64,000 nucleotides of DNA from Butyricicoccus pullicaecorum DSM 23266 (GTDB lineage: Bacteria; Bacillota; Clostridia; Oscillospirales; Butyricicoccaceae). Below, in pieces: positions 27,144 through 34,563 of the stretch. The translations under genes were made by a program, and so were the position numbers. The notes under the pieces are model-generated. The model had not been told where the DNA came from. It saw only the letters and a program-made list of their open reading frames with translations, and did no database searches. Each line of letters opens with the position of its first letter. Position 1 is the first letter of the stretch. The stretch is taken from NCBI RefSeq assembly GCF_900167005.1, contig NZ_FUXW01000008.1:23660-87659 (forward strand), given 5' to 3'.

Positions 27144-28619
27144 TTGAAGCGAATCCTGCAAACCTGTATGGCAGTCGTGCTGTGTCTGACCATTTTGACC
27201 GGACAGGCGGCAGCGCTCACCGCATCCGAGCGTTTTCGCCGCGCCGCCGACATCATCAACGAGCGCGGACTGATTGCCGAACAGTCACCCATTCCGCAGG
27301 AAACCATAGACGAGGACGCGGTTTATCTGGAAGACAACCCGGACGCGCTTTCCAACATCTTAAACGACATTCTGAGCGGCATGGACGCGCATTCCATGTA
27401 CCTGACCGCGGAGGAGTACCAAGCCGGATTTTCCACCCTGTCGGGCTACGCGGGCATCGGCATCGCGGTAGCGCAGACCGATGACGGGCTGATCATCCGC
27501 GAGGTCGTGCGCCACTCACCGGCAGCCGAAGCGGGCATGCAGGTAGATGACCGCCTGATCGCGATTGACGGCAAGGACGTGACGCAGACCCCGCTGAGCG
27601 AGATCGGCACGCTGCTGCAAGGCGAGACCGGCAGCACCGTGCGCGTGACGGTCGAGCGGGACGGTAAAAAAGTAGATTTTTCCCTGATTCGTGAGACCAT
27701 CCTGAGTGAAAACGTGTCTGCCCGTCAGGCTGCACCCGGCGTGGAATATATCGCAATCAGCGCGTTTTCGTCCATGAATGACGCGGAGGATTTCGAGGAG
27801 ATCTGGAACGGACTGGACGAAAAAGAGACCAAAGCGGTCATTTTGGACCTCAGAGACAACGGCGGCGGCATGATCGACGCAGCGCTTGCCATGCTCGACC
27901 TGATGATCGAACCCAAGACCAAGATCGCCACCATGCACTACCGCGAAGATCAGGGCGGCGATGAAGTTTACTATTCCACCGGCGGCGGTCTGCCGCTCAA
28001 TAAGATCACTGTGCTGGTTAATGGCAATACTGCCTCGGCAGCCGAGCTCATGGCGGGCGTGCTGCACGAGGTCGGCGGCGCAACGCTGGTCGGAAGCAAG
28101 ACATACGGCAAGGGTCAGGGACAGTACCATCTGAAGCTGGACGGCGACTATCTGGTGCTGACCTGTCTGGAAATGCTGCTGCCGGGGTCGGGCGGCTGGG
28201 AAGGCAAGGGACTGACCCCGGACGTGGAAGCGCACGCGCTGCGCACCATCCGGGGATACCTCAAGGACGCCGCCCCGCTGGACGAGACCAAACCGGTGCG
28301 CTACGGCGAGCAGAGTGCGCAGGCAAAGGCGGTCTGCCAGCGCCTGCACGCTTTGGGCTACCTTGCCGAACCGACCGACGTACTCGATACCCCTGCACTC
28401 GGCGCACTGCGCCGGTTCCAGACGGATGCCGGACTGGGCACCCGCCTGAACGCGGATACCGATACGCTGCAGGCGCTGAGCCTTGCCTGTGAGAGCGCAT
28501 CGAGCCGCGGACGCATGATAGATGACGTGTATTATACGGCGCTTGCCCTGTGCACCGAGGCGGCACAGAAGCCGCTGCGCTACGAGCCGCAGGCAGATGG
28601 CAGCTGGCGCGCCGCCTGA
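27144..28619 (+). CDS. S41 (CtpA-type) serine peptidase with PDZ and peptidoglycan-binding-like domains
   Basis: 491 residues from TTG 27144, which is preceded by AAAGGAG; the upstream in-frame extension overlaps argS and looks non-coding. Signal peptide about 1-25. The PDZ domain (about 95-180; GYAGIGIAV, GMQVDDRLIAIDGKDV) regulates substrate access. The S41 core has Ser298 (NGNTASAAEL) and Lys323 (SKTYGKGQGQ), the catalytic dyad. A C-terminal PG_binding_1-like helical region (about 395-470; LHALGYLAEPTDVLDTPALG) suggests wall targeting. Related clostridial CtpA/CtpB proteins act in envelope or spore processing; the substrate here is unknown. Confidence 0.85.
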   Translation: MKRILQTCMAVVLCLTILTGQAAALTASERFRRAADIINERGLIAEQSPIPQETIDEDAVYLEDNPDALSNILNDILSGMDAHSMYLTAEEYQAGFSTLSGYAGIGIAVAQTDDGLIIREVVRHSPAAEAGMQVDDRLIAIDGKDVTQTPLSEIGTLLQGETGSTVRVTVERDGKKVDFSLIRETILSENVSARQAAPGVEYIAISAFSSMNDAEDFEEIWNGLDEKETKAVILDLRDNGGGMIDAALAMLDLMIEPKTKIATMHYREDQGGDEVYYSTGGGLPLNKITVLVNGNTASAAELMAGVLHEVGGATLVGSKTYGKGQGQYHLKLDGDYLVLTCLEMLLPGSGGWEGKGLTPDVEAHALRTIRGYLKDAAPLDETKPVRYGEQSAQAKAVCQRLHALGYLAEPTDVLDTPALGALRRFQTDAGLGTRLNADTDTLQALSLACESASSRGRMIDDVYYTALALCTEAAQKPLRYEPQADGSWRAA

Positions 28620-28635
28620 CACCAAGGAGGAGACC

Positions 28636-29664
28636 ATGGAACCCATTCCCTTATCCGGTGGACAGCTTATCCTGACCAATCCGGACGATCACACCCTGCT
28701 TGCGCGTGACCCGTCGCTGATCGGCGGCGCACTGGCGCACGATCTGGACACCCTGCAGAAAATGCGTATGACCTGCCCGGAAGTACCGGTGGGACTGGCG
28801 GCGGCTTGCCCGCCGCTGCCCGAAGATCGCGACGTACCCCTGTGCGAGCGCTACATCCGCACCTGCCGCGCGGCATTTAAGCCGTTTGTGCAGGAACGCC
28901 CGGCGTTTTACTACCTGCACGGTGCGGAGAACTTCCGTGCCCTGCGCGCCGCCGTGCTGGCGATGACCGATCTTTCGGGCGCAGCCCTCATGGCCGAACT
29001 GCCGGTCGACGCGGACGGACGCATGGAGGACGGCACCGACGTGCTGGCCGCCGTGGCGGTCCTGCAGCGCATCGGCGTGTCGACCATCATCCTGACCGCT
29101 GAGGAATCCCAGGATCTGACCGACGCATTGCGTATCATCGCGCCCTATGCGCGGGTCTCGCTGGGTGTCAGATGCCCGGCTGTCTGGCTGCTGCGCGATA
29201 TGGAGCTGCCCAACGTCGAGCTGTTCGTTCCGCTGCCGCACGAACGCGCCAGACGTCTGGCCGATCTGGTGCGCACCAGACCGCATGGCCGCACGGTCAT
29301 CCCGCGCGAGGTAGACGACGTGGCACTGGTGTCCGATGGCAGAGACGCACACTTTATCGACTGGACGACGGGTATTTCGGACGAAATTCCGTGCGATCAC
29401 GAACTGGACGAGCGTCTGATTGAACTCGAGGACGAAGCCCCGGCAGCGTTTAAACTGCTCATCGAAGAGGAAGAGGACGTTATCACACTGGAAGAGAATC
29501 TGTATATGATCACTCGCCCGGTGTGCCTGTGCGCCCAGTCGCCCGAACTCTTGGAAAAGGCGCTGCGCGTGTATGCGGGTCTGGCATTGTATGACGGAAC
29601 CTGGGAACAGGAAGAGCGGATTTTGAAGTATTTTACTGAGAAATATGGCTTGATTTGCATGTAA
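28636..29664 (+). CDS. Homocysteine S-methyltransferase-like protein (degenerate), function uncertain
   Basis: 342 residues. The middle segment (about 115-185; AALMAELPVDADGRMEDGTD, then LQRIGVSTIILT) resembles the homocysteine methyltransferase barrel (DGR-GTD then alternating sheet and helix). The family's zinc-binding GGCCGT motif is not present; the only nearby Cys is in LGVRCPAVW. It is probably an enzyme-fold relative without the normal chemistry. AAGGAGG precedes the ATG by 7 bases and lies 16 bases after the peptidase stop, so the genes are likely co-transcribed. A repeat element starts 7 bases after the stop. Confidence 0.4.
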   Translation: MEPIPLSGGQLILTNPDDHTLLARDPSLIGGALAHDLDTLQKMRMTCPEVPVGLAAACPPLPEDRDVPLCERYIRTCRAAFKPFVQERPAFYYLHGAENFRALRAAVLAMTDLSGAALMAELPVDADGRMEDGTDVLAAVAVLQRIGVSTIILTAEESQDLTDALRIIAPYARVSLGVRCPAVWLLRDMELPNVELFVPLPHERARRLADLVRTRPHGRTVIPREVDDVALVSDGRDAHFIDWTTGISDEIPCDHELDERLIELEDEAPAAFKLLIEEEEDVITLEENLYMITRPVCLCAQSPELLEKALRVYAGLALYDGTWEQEERILKYFTEKYGLICM

Positions 29665-29670
29665 AGATAA

Positions 29671-30020
29671 GCACCGCACCCCTTACTAAAAGTTTCGCCA
29701 GCCTTTTCAAAGGCTGCGGGTTCTCAGGGCAGAGCCCTGAGTCGCCCGTCGCAACGGGCGAAATTCCCCATTGAAACCCGGTGTGCGACCCGGGTTTCAA
29801 CAAAACTCTCGTTCAAAGCGCTCGCCGCAGCGAGCAAGATTCTTTTGATTCCGGCTCTAGCCGGAATCAACTAAAAAAAGAAATTGGTTGATTCCCGGGT
29901 CGAATCCCGGGAATCAAAAGGGGAGTTTCGAGCCTGCGGGCTCGACCAGGTTCCACCTGGACGGGCTCAAGGGACCCGTCCCTTGAGAATCCCGTTCTCG
30001 CCTGCGGGCGGGATTACCTT
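29671..30020 (+). repeat. Intergenic multi-hairpin repeat element, copy B
   Basis: Begins GCACCGCACCCC 7 bases after the stop. Hairpins: AGCCTTTTCAAAGGCT; CTCAGGGCAGAGCCCTGAG; CGCCCGTCGCAACGGGCG; TTGAAACCCGG/CCGGGTTTCAA; GCTCGCCGCAGCGAGC; GATTCCGGC/GCCGGAATC; GATTCCCGG/CCGGGAATC; GAGCCTGCGGGCTC; CTCAAGGGAC/GTCCCTTGAG; and a closing CGCCTGCGGGCG. It runs up to the prmA ribosome-binding site and lacks a terminal T run. Confidence 0.85.
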
Positions 30021-30048
30021 ACCTTCTCACATCAAAAGGAGAAACCAC

Positions 30049-31011
30049 ATGGATTGGATTGAAGTGACGATTTTCACCACGACGGCGGGCATTGACCCGG
30101 TCGAGGGTGTGCTCGAAGACCTCGGCATTGAGGGCTATGCGCTGGAAGATGCCGCGGATTTCGAGGAATTTTTACAGGATACCGAGATTTACTGGGATTA
30201 TGTAGACGAGAAGCTGTGCGAGGAGCTGCGCGGACAGGAGACCAAGCTCAAGGTCTACATTGAGGACTCGGACGACGGCAGAGCGCAGATTGCAGCGCTC
30301 AATGACCGTCTGGCCGCACTCAAGGCGACTGATACCGACGACGTACTCGGCAGACTGGTGACCGACCAGAGCGTGACCCGTCAGGAAGACTGGGAATGGG
30401 GCTGGAAGCAGTATTTTAAGCCCTTCCCGGTGGGTGAAAAGTTCCTGATCAAGCCGTCGTGGGAGACCGTAGACGATCCCGGCGCACGTCAGATTCTGGA
30501 GATCGACCCGGCGTCCTCGTTCGGCACCGGTACCCATGACACCACCCAGCTGTGCATCACCATGCTGGAAAAGACGGTCAAGGGCGGCGAAAAGCTGCTG
30601 GATATGGGCACCGGTTCGGGTATTCTGGCCATTGCAGCCGGTATGCTGGGTGCAAACCCCGAAGTCGCAGTCGATATCGACGAGCACTGTCTGACCTGCG
30701 CACTGGAGAACGCCGAGCGCAACGGCGTGACCATTAAAAAGACCCTGCACGGCGACGCGCTGCGCGATGACAAGCTGGCCGAGGAGATCGGCGGCGGCTA
30801 TGACATTATCTGCGCGAATATCGTTGCCGATATCATCATCGGCATGGCGCCCATGTTCTTTGAAAAGCTCAAAGAGGGCGGCACGCTCATCACCTCGGGT
30901 ATCATCGAGGAGCGTGCAGACGAGGTCGGACAGGCGCTCGAACAGGCTGGATTCCGCCTCACAGACCGTCAGATCTCGAACGGCTGGGCAGCCTTTACCG
31001 CGGTACGATAA
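30049..31011 (+). CDS. prmA: Ribosomal protein L11 methyltransferase
   Basis: 320 residues. Methylates L11 using S-adenosylmethionine. The N-terminal substrate domain (MDWIEVTIFTTTAGIDPVEG) is followed by a Rossmann domain with motif I LLDMGTGSGILAIAAG near 183-198, DIDEHC as the acidic residue after strand 2, and the NIVADIIIGMAP motif typical of PrmA. ATG 30049 follows AAAAGGAGA. It is followed by rsmE, a common clostridial pairing of ribosome-modifying genes. Confidence 0.95.
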   Translation: MDWIEVTIFTTTAGIDPVEGVLEDLGIEGYALEDAADFEEFLQDTEIYWDYVDEKLCEELRGQETKLKVYIEDSDDGRAQIAALNDRLAALKATDTDDVLGRLVTDQSVTRQEDWEWGWKQYFKPFPVGEKFLIKPSWETVDDPGARQILEIDPASSFGTGTHDTTQLCITMLEKTVKGGEKLLDMGTGSGILAIAAGMLGANPEVAVDIDEHCLTCALENAERNGVTIKKTLHGDALRDDKLAEEIGGGYDIICANIVADIIIGMAPMFFEKLKEGGTLITSGIIEERADEVGQALEQAGFRLTDRQISNGWAAFTAVR

Positions 31012-31122
31012 GACCGATTTTGGCAGTTCTCGGGCTGCTTTCGACGAAATTTGCCCTAGACAAGTGTGCGGGAGTTTGCTAAAATGGTTTGAGAATAGCG
31101 AAAGAGAGAGAGGGGGATCGCC

Positions 31123-31854
31123 TTGCCGAGATTTTTTGTAGACGGGGCATGCGACGGGGATACGATCGAGCTTACCGGCGATGACGCACACCACATCACG
31201 CGTGTTCTGCGCATGAAGCCGGGCGAAGCCCTGACCGTGTGCGACGGTGCGGGAACCGATTATCATTGTACCCTGACCGATACCGCAGGCGGTACGGCAG
31301 TTTGCCGCGTGGACGCACGCGAAGCCTCGCGTGGCGAGCCGAACGTTTTCGTGACCCTATATATGGCGCTGCCCAAGGGCGATAAGATGGATTTCATCGT
31401 CCAGAAGGCGGTCGAGCTCGGCGCGTGCCGGGTCGTGCCCTACGTGGGCGCACGCAGCGTGTCGCGTCCGGACGGAAAAGCGCTGCAGAAGAAGATCGAG
31501 CGCTGGCGCAAGATCGCACGGGAAGCCGCACAGCAGTGCGGCCGTGGCCGCGTGCCCGAGGTAGGGGAGTGCGTCTCCTTTGCCGAGGCGGTGCGCATGG
31601 CGAGCGAGAGCGATCTGCCCTTGTTTTTGTATGAGAGTGAGCAGGAAAACAGCCTGCGCGCGGTGCTGACCGCGCATTCCTTTGCCTCAGCCGCCCTGAT
31701 GGTCGGCCCGGAGGGTGGATTTGCGGATGAGGAAGCCCGGGACGCTGTCCAGGGCGGTCTTGCGTCCGTATCCTTAGGCCCGCGCATTCTGCGCTGTGAG
31801 ACCGCGCCCTTGGCTGCGATCACTGCGGTGCTGTACGAGAGCGGCAATCTATGA
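31123..31854 (+). CDS. rsmE: 16S rRNA (uracil-1498-N3)-methyltransferase
   Basis: 243 residues. Methylates U1498 of 16S rRNA. The N-terminal PUA-like part reads HHITRVLRMKPGE. The C-terminal SPOUT domain shows YMALPKGDKMDFIVQKAVELG, VGPEGGF near 194-200 and the knot motif LGPRILRCETAPLAA near 218-232. The start is TTG with a GAGGGGG ribosome-binding site. The 111-base gap after prmA holds no other feature that I can see. Confidence 0.95.
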   Translation: MPRFFVDGACDGDTIELTGDDAHHITRVLRMKPGEALTVCDGAGTDYHCTLTDTAGGTAVCRVDAREASRGEPNVFVTLYMALPKGDKMDFIVQKAVELGACRVVPYVGARSVSRPDGKALQKKIERWRKIAREAAQQCGRGRVPEVGECVSFAEAVRMASESDLPLFLYESEQENSLRAVLTAHSFASAALMVGPEGGFADEEARDAVQGGLASVSLGPRILRCETAPLAAITAVLYESGNL

Positions 31855-31875
31855 AAGTATTAGGAGTTGATTTTT

Positions 31876-32679
31876 TTGGCTGCACAGATGCCTGAAAAGA
31901 ATAGCAAACAGACGATACCCGGCAAGACCGATCCCAAGAGAAGCGAATACATCACCAATAAGGTGCTTCTGGTGTTCTCGGGCTGCCTGCTGGGTGTACT
32001 CGGACTGATGTTTCTCAACAATGTGCTGGGATACTCGGTGTACTGGGAGATCGGCCTCGCGGCAATCGGGGTTATGCGCATTGTAGGCGTCGTGCTTGCG
32101 GTCATCGGCGTGCTCCTGGTACTGCGTGAGAAGAAGCGCGGATTTGATATGTCCTATCGCGTGTTCAAGGGCAGTACCTTGGTCGTATTCGGCATTGCGC
32201 TGGCGATCGTGTTCTCGATCATCGACTATAACGCTGCGACCGGTATCCACTTCCTGTACGTTGCACTTCCGGCATACGCCTTCGCGTATCTGATTTACCA
32301 CTCCTACCAGCCTGAGTTCTTCATCATCGCGATGGACTGCGCAGCGGCAGCGGGTGCGATTGCAGCCGGACAGACGGCTGTGGGCGAGAACTATAAGAAG
32401 ATCCTGCTTGCGGGCGTGCTGGTGCTGTACGTCTTGCAGATCATCGGCGTTGCAAAGGTCAAGAGCGATCTCGGCCGTATCCGCCTGGGCGACAAGCGCC
32501 GCTATGTGTTTGACTTCTCGCGCAATGCGTACGTGATGATGTTCCTGACTCCGGTAATCATGGGCGCTGTCTCGGCGGCAGGCCTCATGCTGACCGGCCG
32601 CGTGCCGTTCGGCTGCATGGTAGCCGCAGGCGCATACTTCTTCATTACCGCGGTCTATTACACCGTCAAGCTGGTGTGA
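31876..32679 (+). CDS. Polytopic membrane protein of unknown function
   Basis: 267 residues with about eight hydrophobic segments (for example VLLVFSGCLLGVLGLMFL, GVMRIVGVVLAVIGVLLVL, ILLAGVLVLYVLQIIGVA and a final AAGAYFFITAVYYTVKLV) and a short polar N-terminus rich in Lys/Pro. No transport or enzyme motif recognised. TTG 31876 is 9 bases after TAGGAG; TTG 31867 is too close to that site. It starts 22 bases after rsmE, so it is probably in the same transcript. Confidence 0.65.
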   Translation: MAAQMPEKNSKQTIPGKTDPKRSEYITNKVLLVFSGCLLGVLGLMFLNNVLGYSVYWEIGLAAIGVMRIVGVVLAVIGVLLVLREKKRGFDMSYRVFKGSTLVVFGIALAIVFSIIDYNAATGIHFLYVALPAYAFAYLIYHSYQPEFFIIAMDCAAAAGAIAAGQTAVGENYKKILLAGVLVLYVLQIIGVAKVKSDLGRIRLGDKRRYVFDFSRNAYVMMFLTPVIMGAVSAAGLMLTGRVPFGCMVAAGAYFFITAVYYTVKLV

Positions 32680-32703
32680 TAAATCGCCCTTGGAAAGACC
32701 CTG

Positions 32704-32736
32704 TTTGGAGCGCAAAAAGCGCTCCAAAATTCTTTT
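32704..32736 (+). terminator. Terminator after the membrane protein gene
   Basis: TTTGGAGCGC/GCGCTCCAAA stem with AAAAA loop and a short T-rich tail (ATTCTTTT). Confidence 0.65.
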
Positions 32737-32756
32737 CAAAAAAATAAAAAAAGGTG

Positions 32757-32785
32757 TTGACAAAACGCACCTCATAGCATATAAT
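32757..32785 (+). promoter_or_regulatory. Consensus promoter of the tRNA operon
   Basis: Perfect TTGACA (32757-32762), a 17-base spacer and perfect TATAAT (32780-32785), 45 bases before tRNA-Met. Confidence 0.9.
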
Positions 32786-32830
32786 AAATATCGTCGCTGG
32801 CAGAGAGCCGCGCGAAGGAACTGTTGAAAT

Positions 32831-32907
32831 GGCGGTATAGCTTAGTTGGCTAGAGCGTTCGGTTCATACCCGAAAGGTCATTGGTTCAAGTCCAATTACC
32901 GCTACCA
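32831..32907 (+). tRNA. tRNA-Met (CAT)
   Basis: A 77-base cloverleaf with encoded CCA. Acceptor GGCGGTA/TACCGCT (one G-U), anticodon stem TTCGG/CCGAA around loop TTCATAC, T arm TTGGTTCAAGTCCAA. The anticodon stem lacks the three G-C pairs of initiator tRNA, so it reads as an elongator. Confidence 0.93.
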
Positions 32908-32913
32908 CAGTTT

Positions 32914-32988
32914 GGCCCGTTGGTCAAGTGGTTAAGACACGGCCCTTTCACGGCTGTAACATGGGTTCGAATCCCGTACGGGTCACCA
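32914..32988 (+). tRNA. tRNA-Glu (TTC)
   Basis: A 75-base cloverleaf with encoded CCA. Acceptor GGCCCGT/ACGGGTC, anticodon loop CTTTCAC and T arm CGGGATTCGAACCCAT (given as the complement). It is 6 bases after tRNA-Met. Confidence 0.93.
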
Positions 32989-32991
32989 CAT

Positions 32992-33067
32992 GGAAGTTTA
33001 GCTCAGCTGGGAGAGCATCTGCCTTACAAGCAGAGGGTCACAGGTTCGAGCCCTGTAACTTCCACCA
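32992..33067 (+). tRNA. tRNA-Val (TAC)
   Basis: A 76-base cloverleaf with encoded CCA. Acceptor GGAAGTT/AACTTCC, anticodon stem CTGCC/AGCAG region around TTACA, T arm ACAGGTTCGAGCCCTGT. Confidence 0.94.
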
Positions 33068-33068
33068 G

Positions 33069-33104
33069 AAAAAAGAGACACCGAATGGTGTCTCTTTTTC
33101 TTTT
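33069..33104 (+). terminator. Terminator of the tRNA operon
   Basis: AAAAAGAGACACC/GGTGTCTCTTTTT with GAAT loop; symmetrical enough to act in both directions. Confidence 0.9.
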
Positions 33105-33118
33105 GCTTAGGGAAAAGA

Positions 33119-33398
33119 AATCCCGCCCAAAGCCCGTAGGTCACTATCCTCATTCCCGCGCCGTGCGCGAATGAAACGAGTGGGCGAAATAAAGTTTCGA
33201 TCAAACCTTTTCAAAGGTTTGCGGGTTCTCAGGGCAGAGCCCTGAGACGCTCGCCGCAGCGAGCGGAACCCCCTTTTTGATTCCGGCCAAAGCCGGAATC
33301 AACCAAAAAATAATTAAAAGCGCCGCCCGCAGGCGGCAAGATTCTCTCGCGCGCAAAGCGCGTTCATTAGACCCGACCTGCTGGATCGGGTCTTTTTT
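33119..33398 (+). repeat. Intergenic multi-hairpin repeat element, copy C
   Basis: It starts with an inverted copy of the CCTACGGGC tail module (GCCCGTAGGTCACTATCC, then GCGCCGTGCGC). Then the standard order follows: AAACCTTTTCAAAGGTTT; CTCAGGGCAGAGCCCTGAG; CGCTCGCCGCAGCGAGCG; GATTCCGGC/GCCGGAATC; GCCGCCCGCAGGCGGC; GCGCGCAAAGCGCGT; and a terminator AGACCCGA/TCGGGTCT followed by TTTTTT at 33369-33398. It lies downstream of the tRNA operon, same strand. Confidence 0.85.
33369..33398 (+). terminator. Terminator forming the 3' end of repeat copy C
   Basis: AGACCCGA (33369-33376) pairs with TCGGGTCT (33386-33393), followed by six T. Confidence 0.8.
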
Positions 33399-33506
33399 CT
33401 TAAATCCCCCCATTTTCCACCTCGCCACCCACCCTTTCGGTTTCCTTTTCACTAAAAGTTCATAGAAATGATACCTGGTTGAAACCATTTCGTTTCTGTT
33501 TTGTTA

Positions 33507-33536
33507 TCGACAAACCCCTAAAAAGTTGTGTATACT
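33507..33536 (+). promoter_or_regulatory. Probable promoter of the lipoprotein gene
   Basis: TCGACA (33507-33512), an 18-base spacer and TATACT (33531-33536). It is 62 bases before the start. Confidence 0.55.
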
Positions 33537-33597
33537 AGCACAAATCCAAGAAAACAACGAGTATACAGCTGCTTTTGCAGCGAAAGGAGATAACAAC

Positions 33598-34254
33598 ATG
33601 AGCAGATTAAATAGAAAGACTATCGCTGGTATCGCCCTCGCATTGGCGCTCGCCCTGTCCATCACCGCATGCGGCGCAAAGAAGCCGACCGCAGAAAAGC
33701 AGGACACCAAACCCACCACCGTGACCGAACAGACCACCGAAAGCAAGGACAATGCGGTCGTTCACGTGGAATCGGCGAAGATCACCGATGCCATCCGCTA
33801 TCCGCAGGTGACCGAAGCACCCGGCGAGCTGATTATGGAATATATGAACCAGTCGCTCGAGGCTCCGGCGGCAGCGCTTCAGGAGATGCAGGGCGAGAGA
33901 GAAATGTCCTACGAGGTCAAGCGCAACGATAACGAGATGCTGAGCGTGCTGTACACCCAGACCGTAAAGGGTGAGGACGGCAAGGAAGTCAAGACGCTGA
34001 TTCCGGTCAACCTGCAGGTGAGCACGGGCGCAGAGGTCAACATGGACAATGCGTTTAACGATGTTGCGGCAGTTAAGAAGCTGCTGGGCAAGGACGCAGC
34101 CAAGGCAGAGAATTTACAGTTCTATCTGACCGATGACGGCGCGGTGTTCTTCTACCGTGCGGCAGACGATCAGGAGTACAAGATGGTAGAGGTTGGAAAC
34201 GACGCGCTGGCGCCGTACTGGAACCAGTCTTTTGGCGAGAAGTCGGCATCGTAA
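33598..34254 (+). CDS. Lipoprotein of unknown function
   Basis: 218 residues. A basic N-terminus and a hydrophobic stretch (IAGIALALALALSITACG) end in a lipobox with Cys25, so the protein should be lipidated and tethered outside the membrane. A Lys/Thr linker (PTAEKQDTKPTTVTEQTTE) precedes a single globular domain with a pattern of strands (NEMLSVLYTQTVKGEDGKEV, QFYLTDDGAVFFY) that recalls RsiV/DUF3298-like domains. That likeness is weak. ATG 33598 follows AAAGGAG. It is monocistronic with its own promoter and terminator. Confidence 0.7.
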   Translation: MSRLNRKTIAGIALALALALSITACGAKKPTAEKQDTKPTTVTEQTTESKDNAVVHVESAKITDAIRYPQVTEAPGELIMEYMNQSLEAPAAALQEMQGEREMSYEVKRNDNEMLSVLYTQTVKGEDGKEVKTLIPVNLQVSTGAEVNMDNAFNDVAAVKKLLGKDAAKAENLQFYLTDDGAVFFYRAADDQEYKMVEVGNDALAPYWNQSFGEKSAS

Positions 34255-34273
34255 TAAAATCAAGAGATATGAG

Positions 34274-34305
34274 AAAGACCGCTCGGGAAGCCGAGCGGTC
34301 TTTTT
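34274..34305 (+). terminator. Terminator of the lipoprotein gene
   Basis: AAAGACCGCTCGG/CCGAGCGGTCTTT with GAAG loop, then TT. Confidence 0.9.
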
Positions 34306-34341
34306 GTGTGTTTGGGGATAGTGCGGCAGTGAGGGCAAAGA

Positions 34342-34370
34342 GAAAGACCCAATCCAGCGGGTTGGGTCTT
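34342..34370 (-). terminator. Terminator of yitT supplied by repeat copy D
   Basis: On the minus strand AGACCCAACC pairs with GGATTGGGTCT, then TTCTCTTT. Confidence 0.65.
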
Positions 34371-34563
34371 ATGAGCGCGCTTGGCGCGCCGGAGAGTTGC
34401 GCGTCTGCGGACGCGCTTTTTTTGTTTGTTTTGGTTGATTCCGGCTTTGGCCGGAATCAAAAGGGGATTCCGTGTCCTGCGGGACACGGCTCAGGGCTCT
34501 GCCCTGAGAACCCGCAGCCTTTGAAAAGGCTGGCGAAACTTTCCGTGAGGGGTGCGGTGGTTA
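34342..34563 (-). repeat. Intergenic multi-hairpin repeat element, copy D (complete, minus strand)
   Basis: Read on the minus strand it starts inside the yitT stop (TAACCACCGCACCCC). The full series follows: AGCCTTTTCAAAGGCT; CTCAGGGCAGAGCCCTGAG; GTGTCCCGCAGGACAC; GATTCCGGC/GCCGGAATC; GCGCGTCCGCAGACGCGC; GGCGCGCCAAGCGCGC; and a terminator AGACCCAA/TTGGGTCT with T-rich tail (34342-34370). This is the most compact complete copy, about 222 bases. Confidence 0.9.

Noticed and set aside
29884..30048. N-terminal extension of prmA into the repeat element
   Set aside because: The extra residues come from the hairpin repeats, while ATG 30049 has the proper AAAAGGAGA site and the normal PrmA N-terminus.
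32831..32907. Initiator tRNA-Met
   Set aside because: The anticodon stem is TTCGG/CCGAA and lacks the three consecutive G-C pairs of initiator tRNA.
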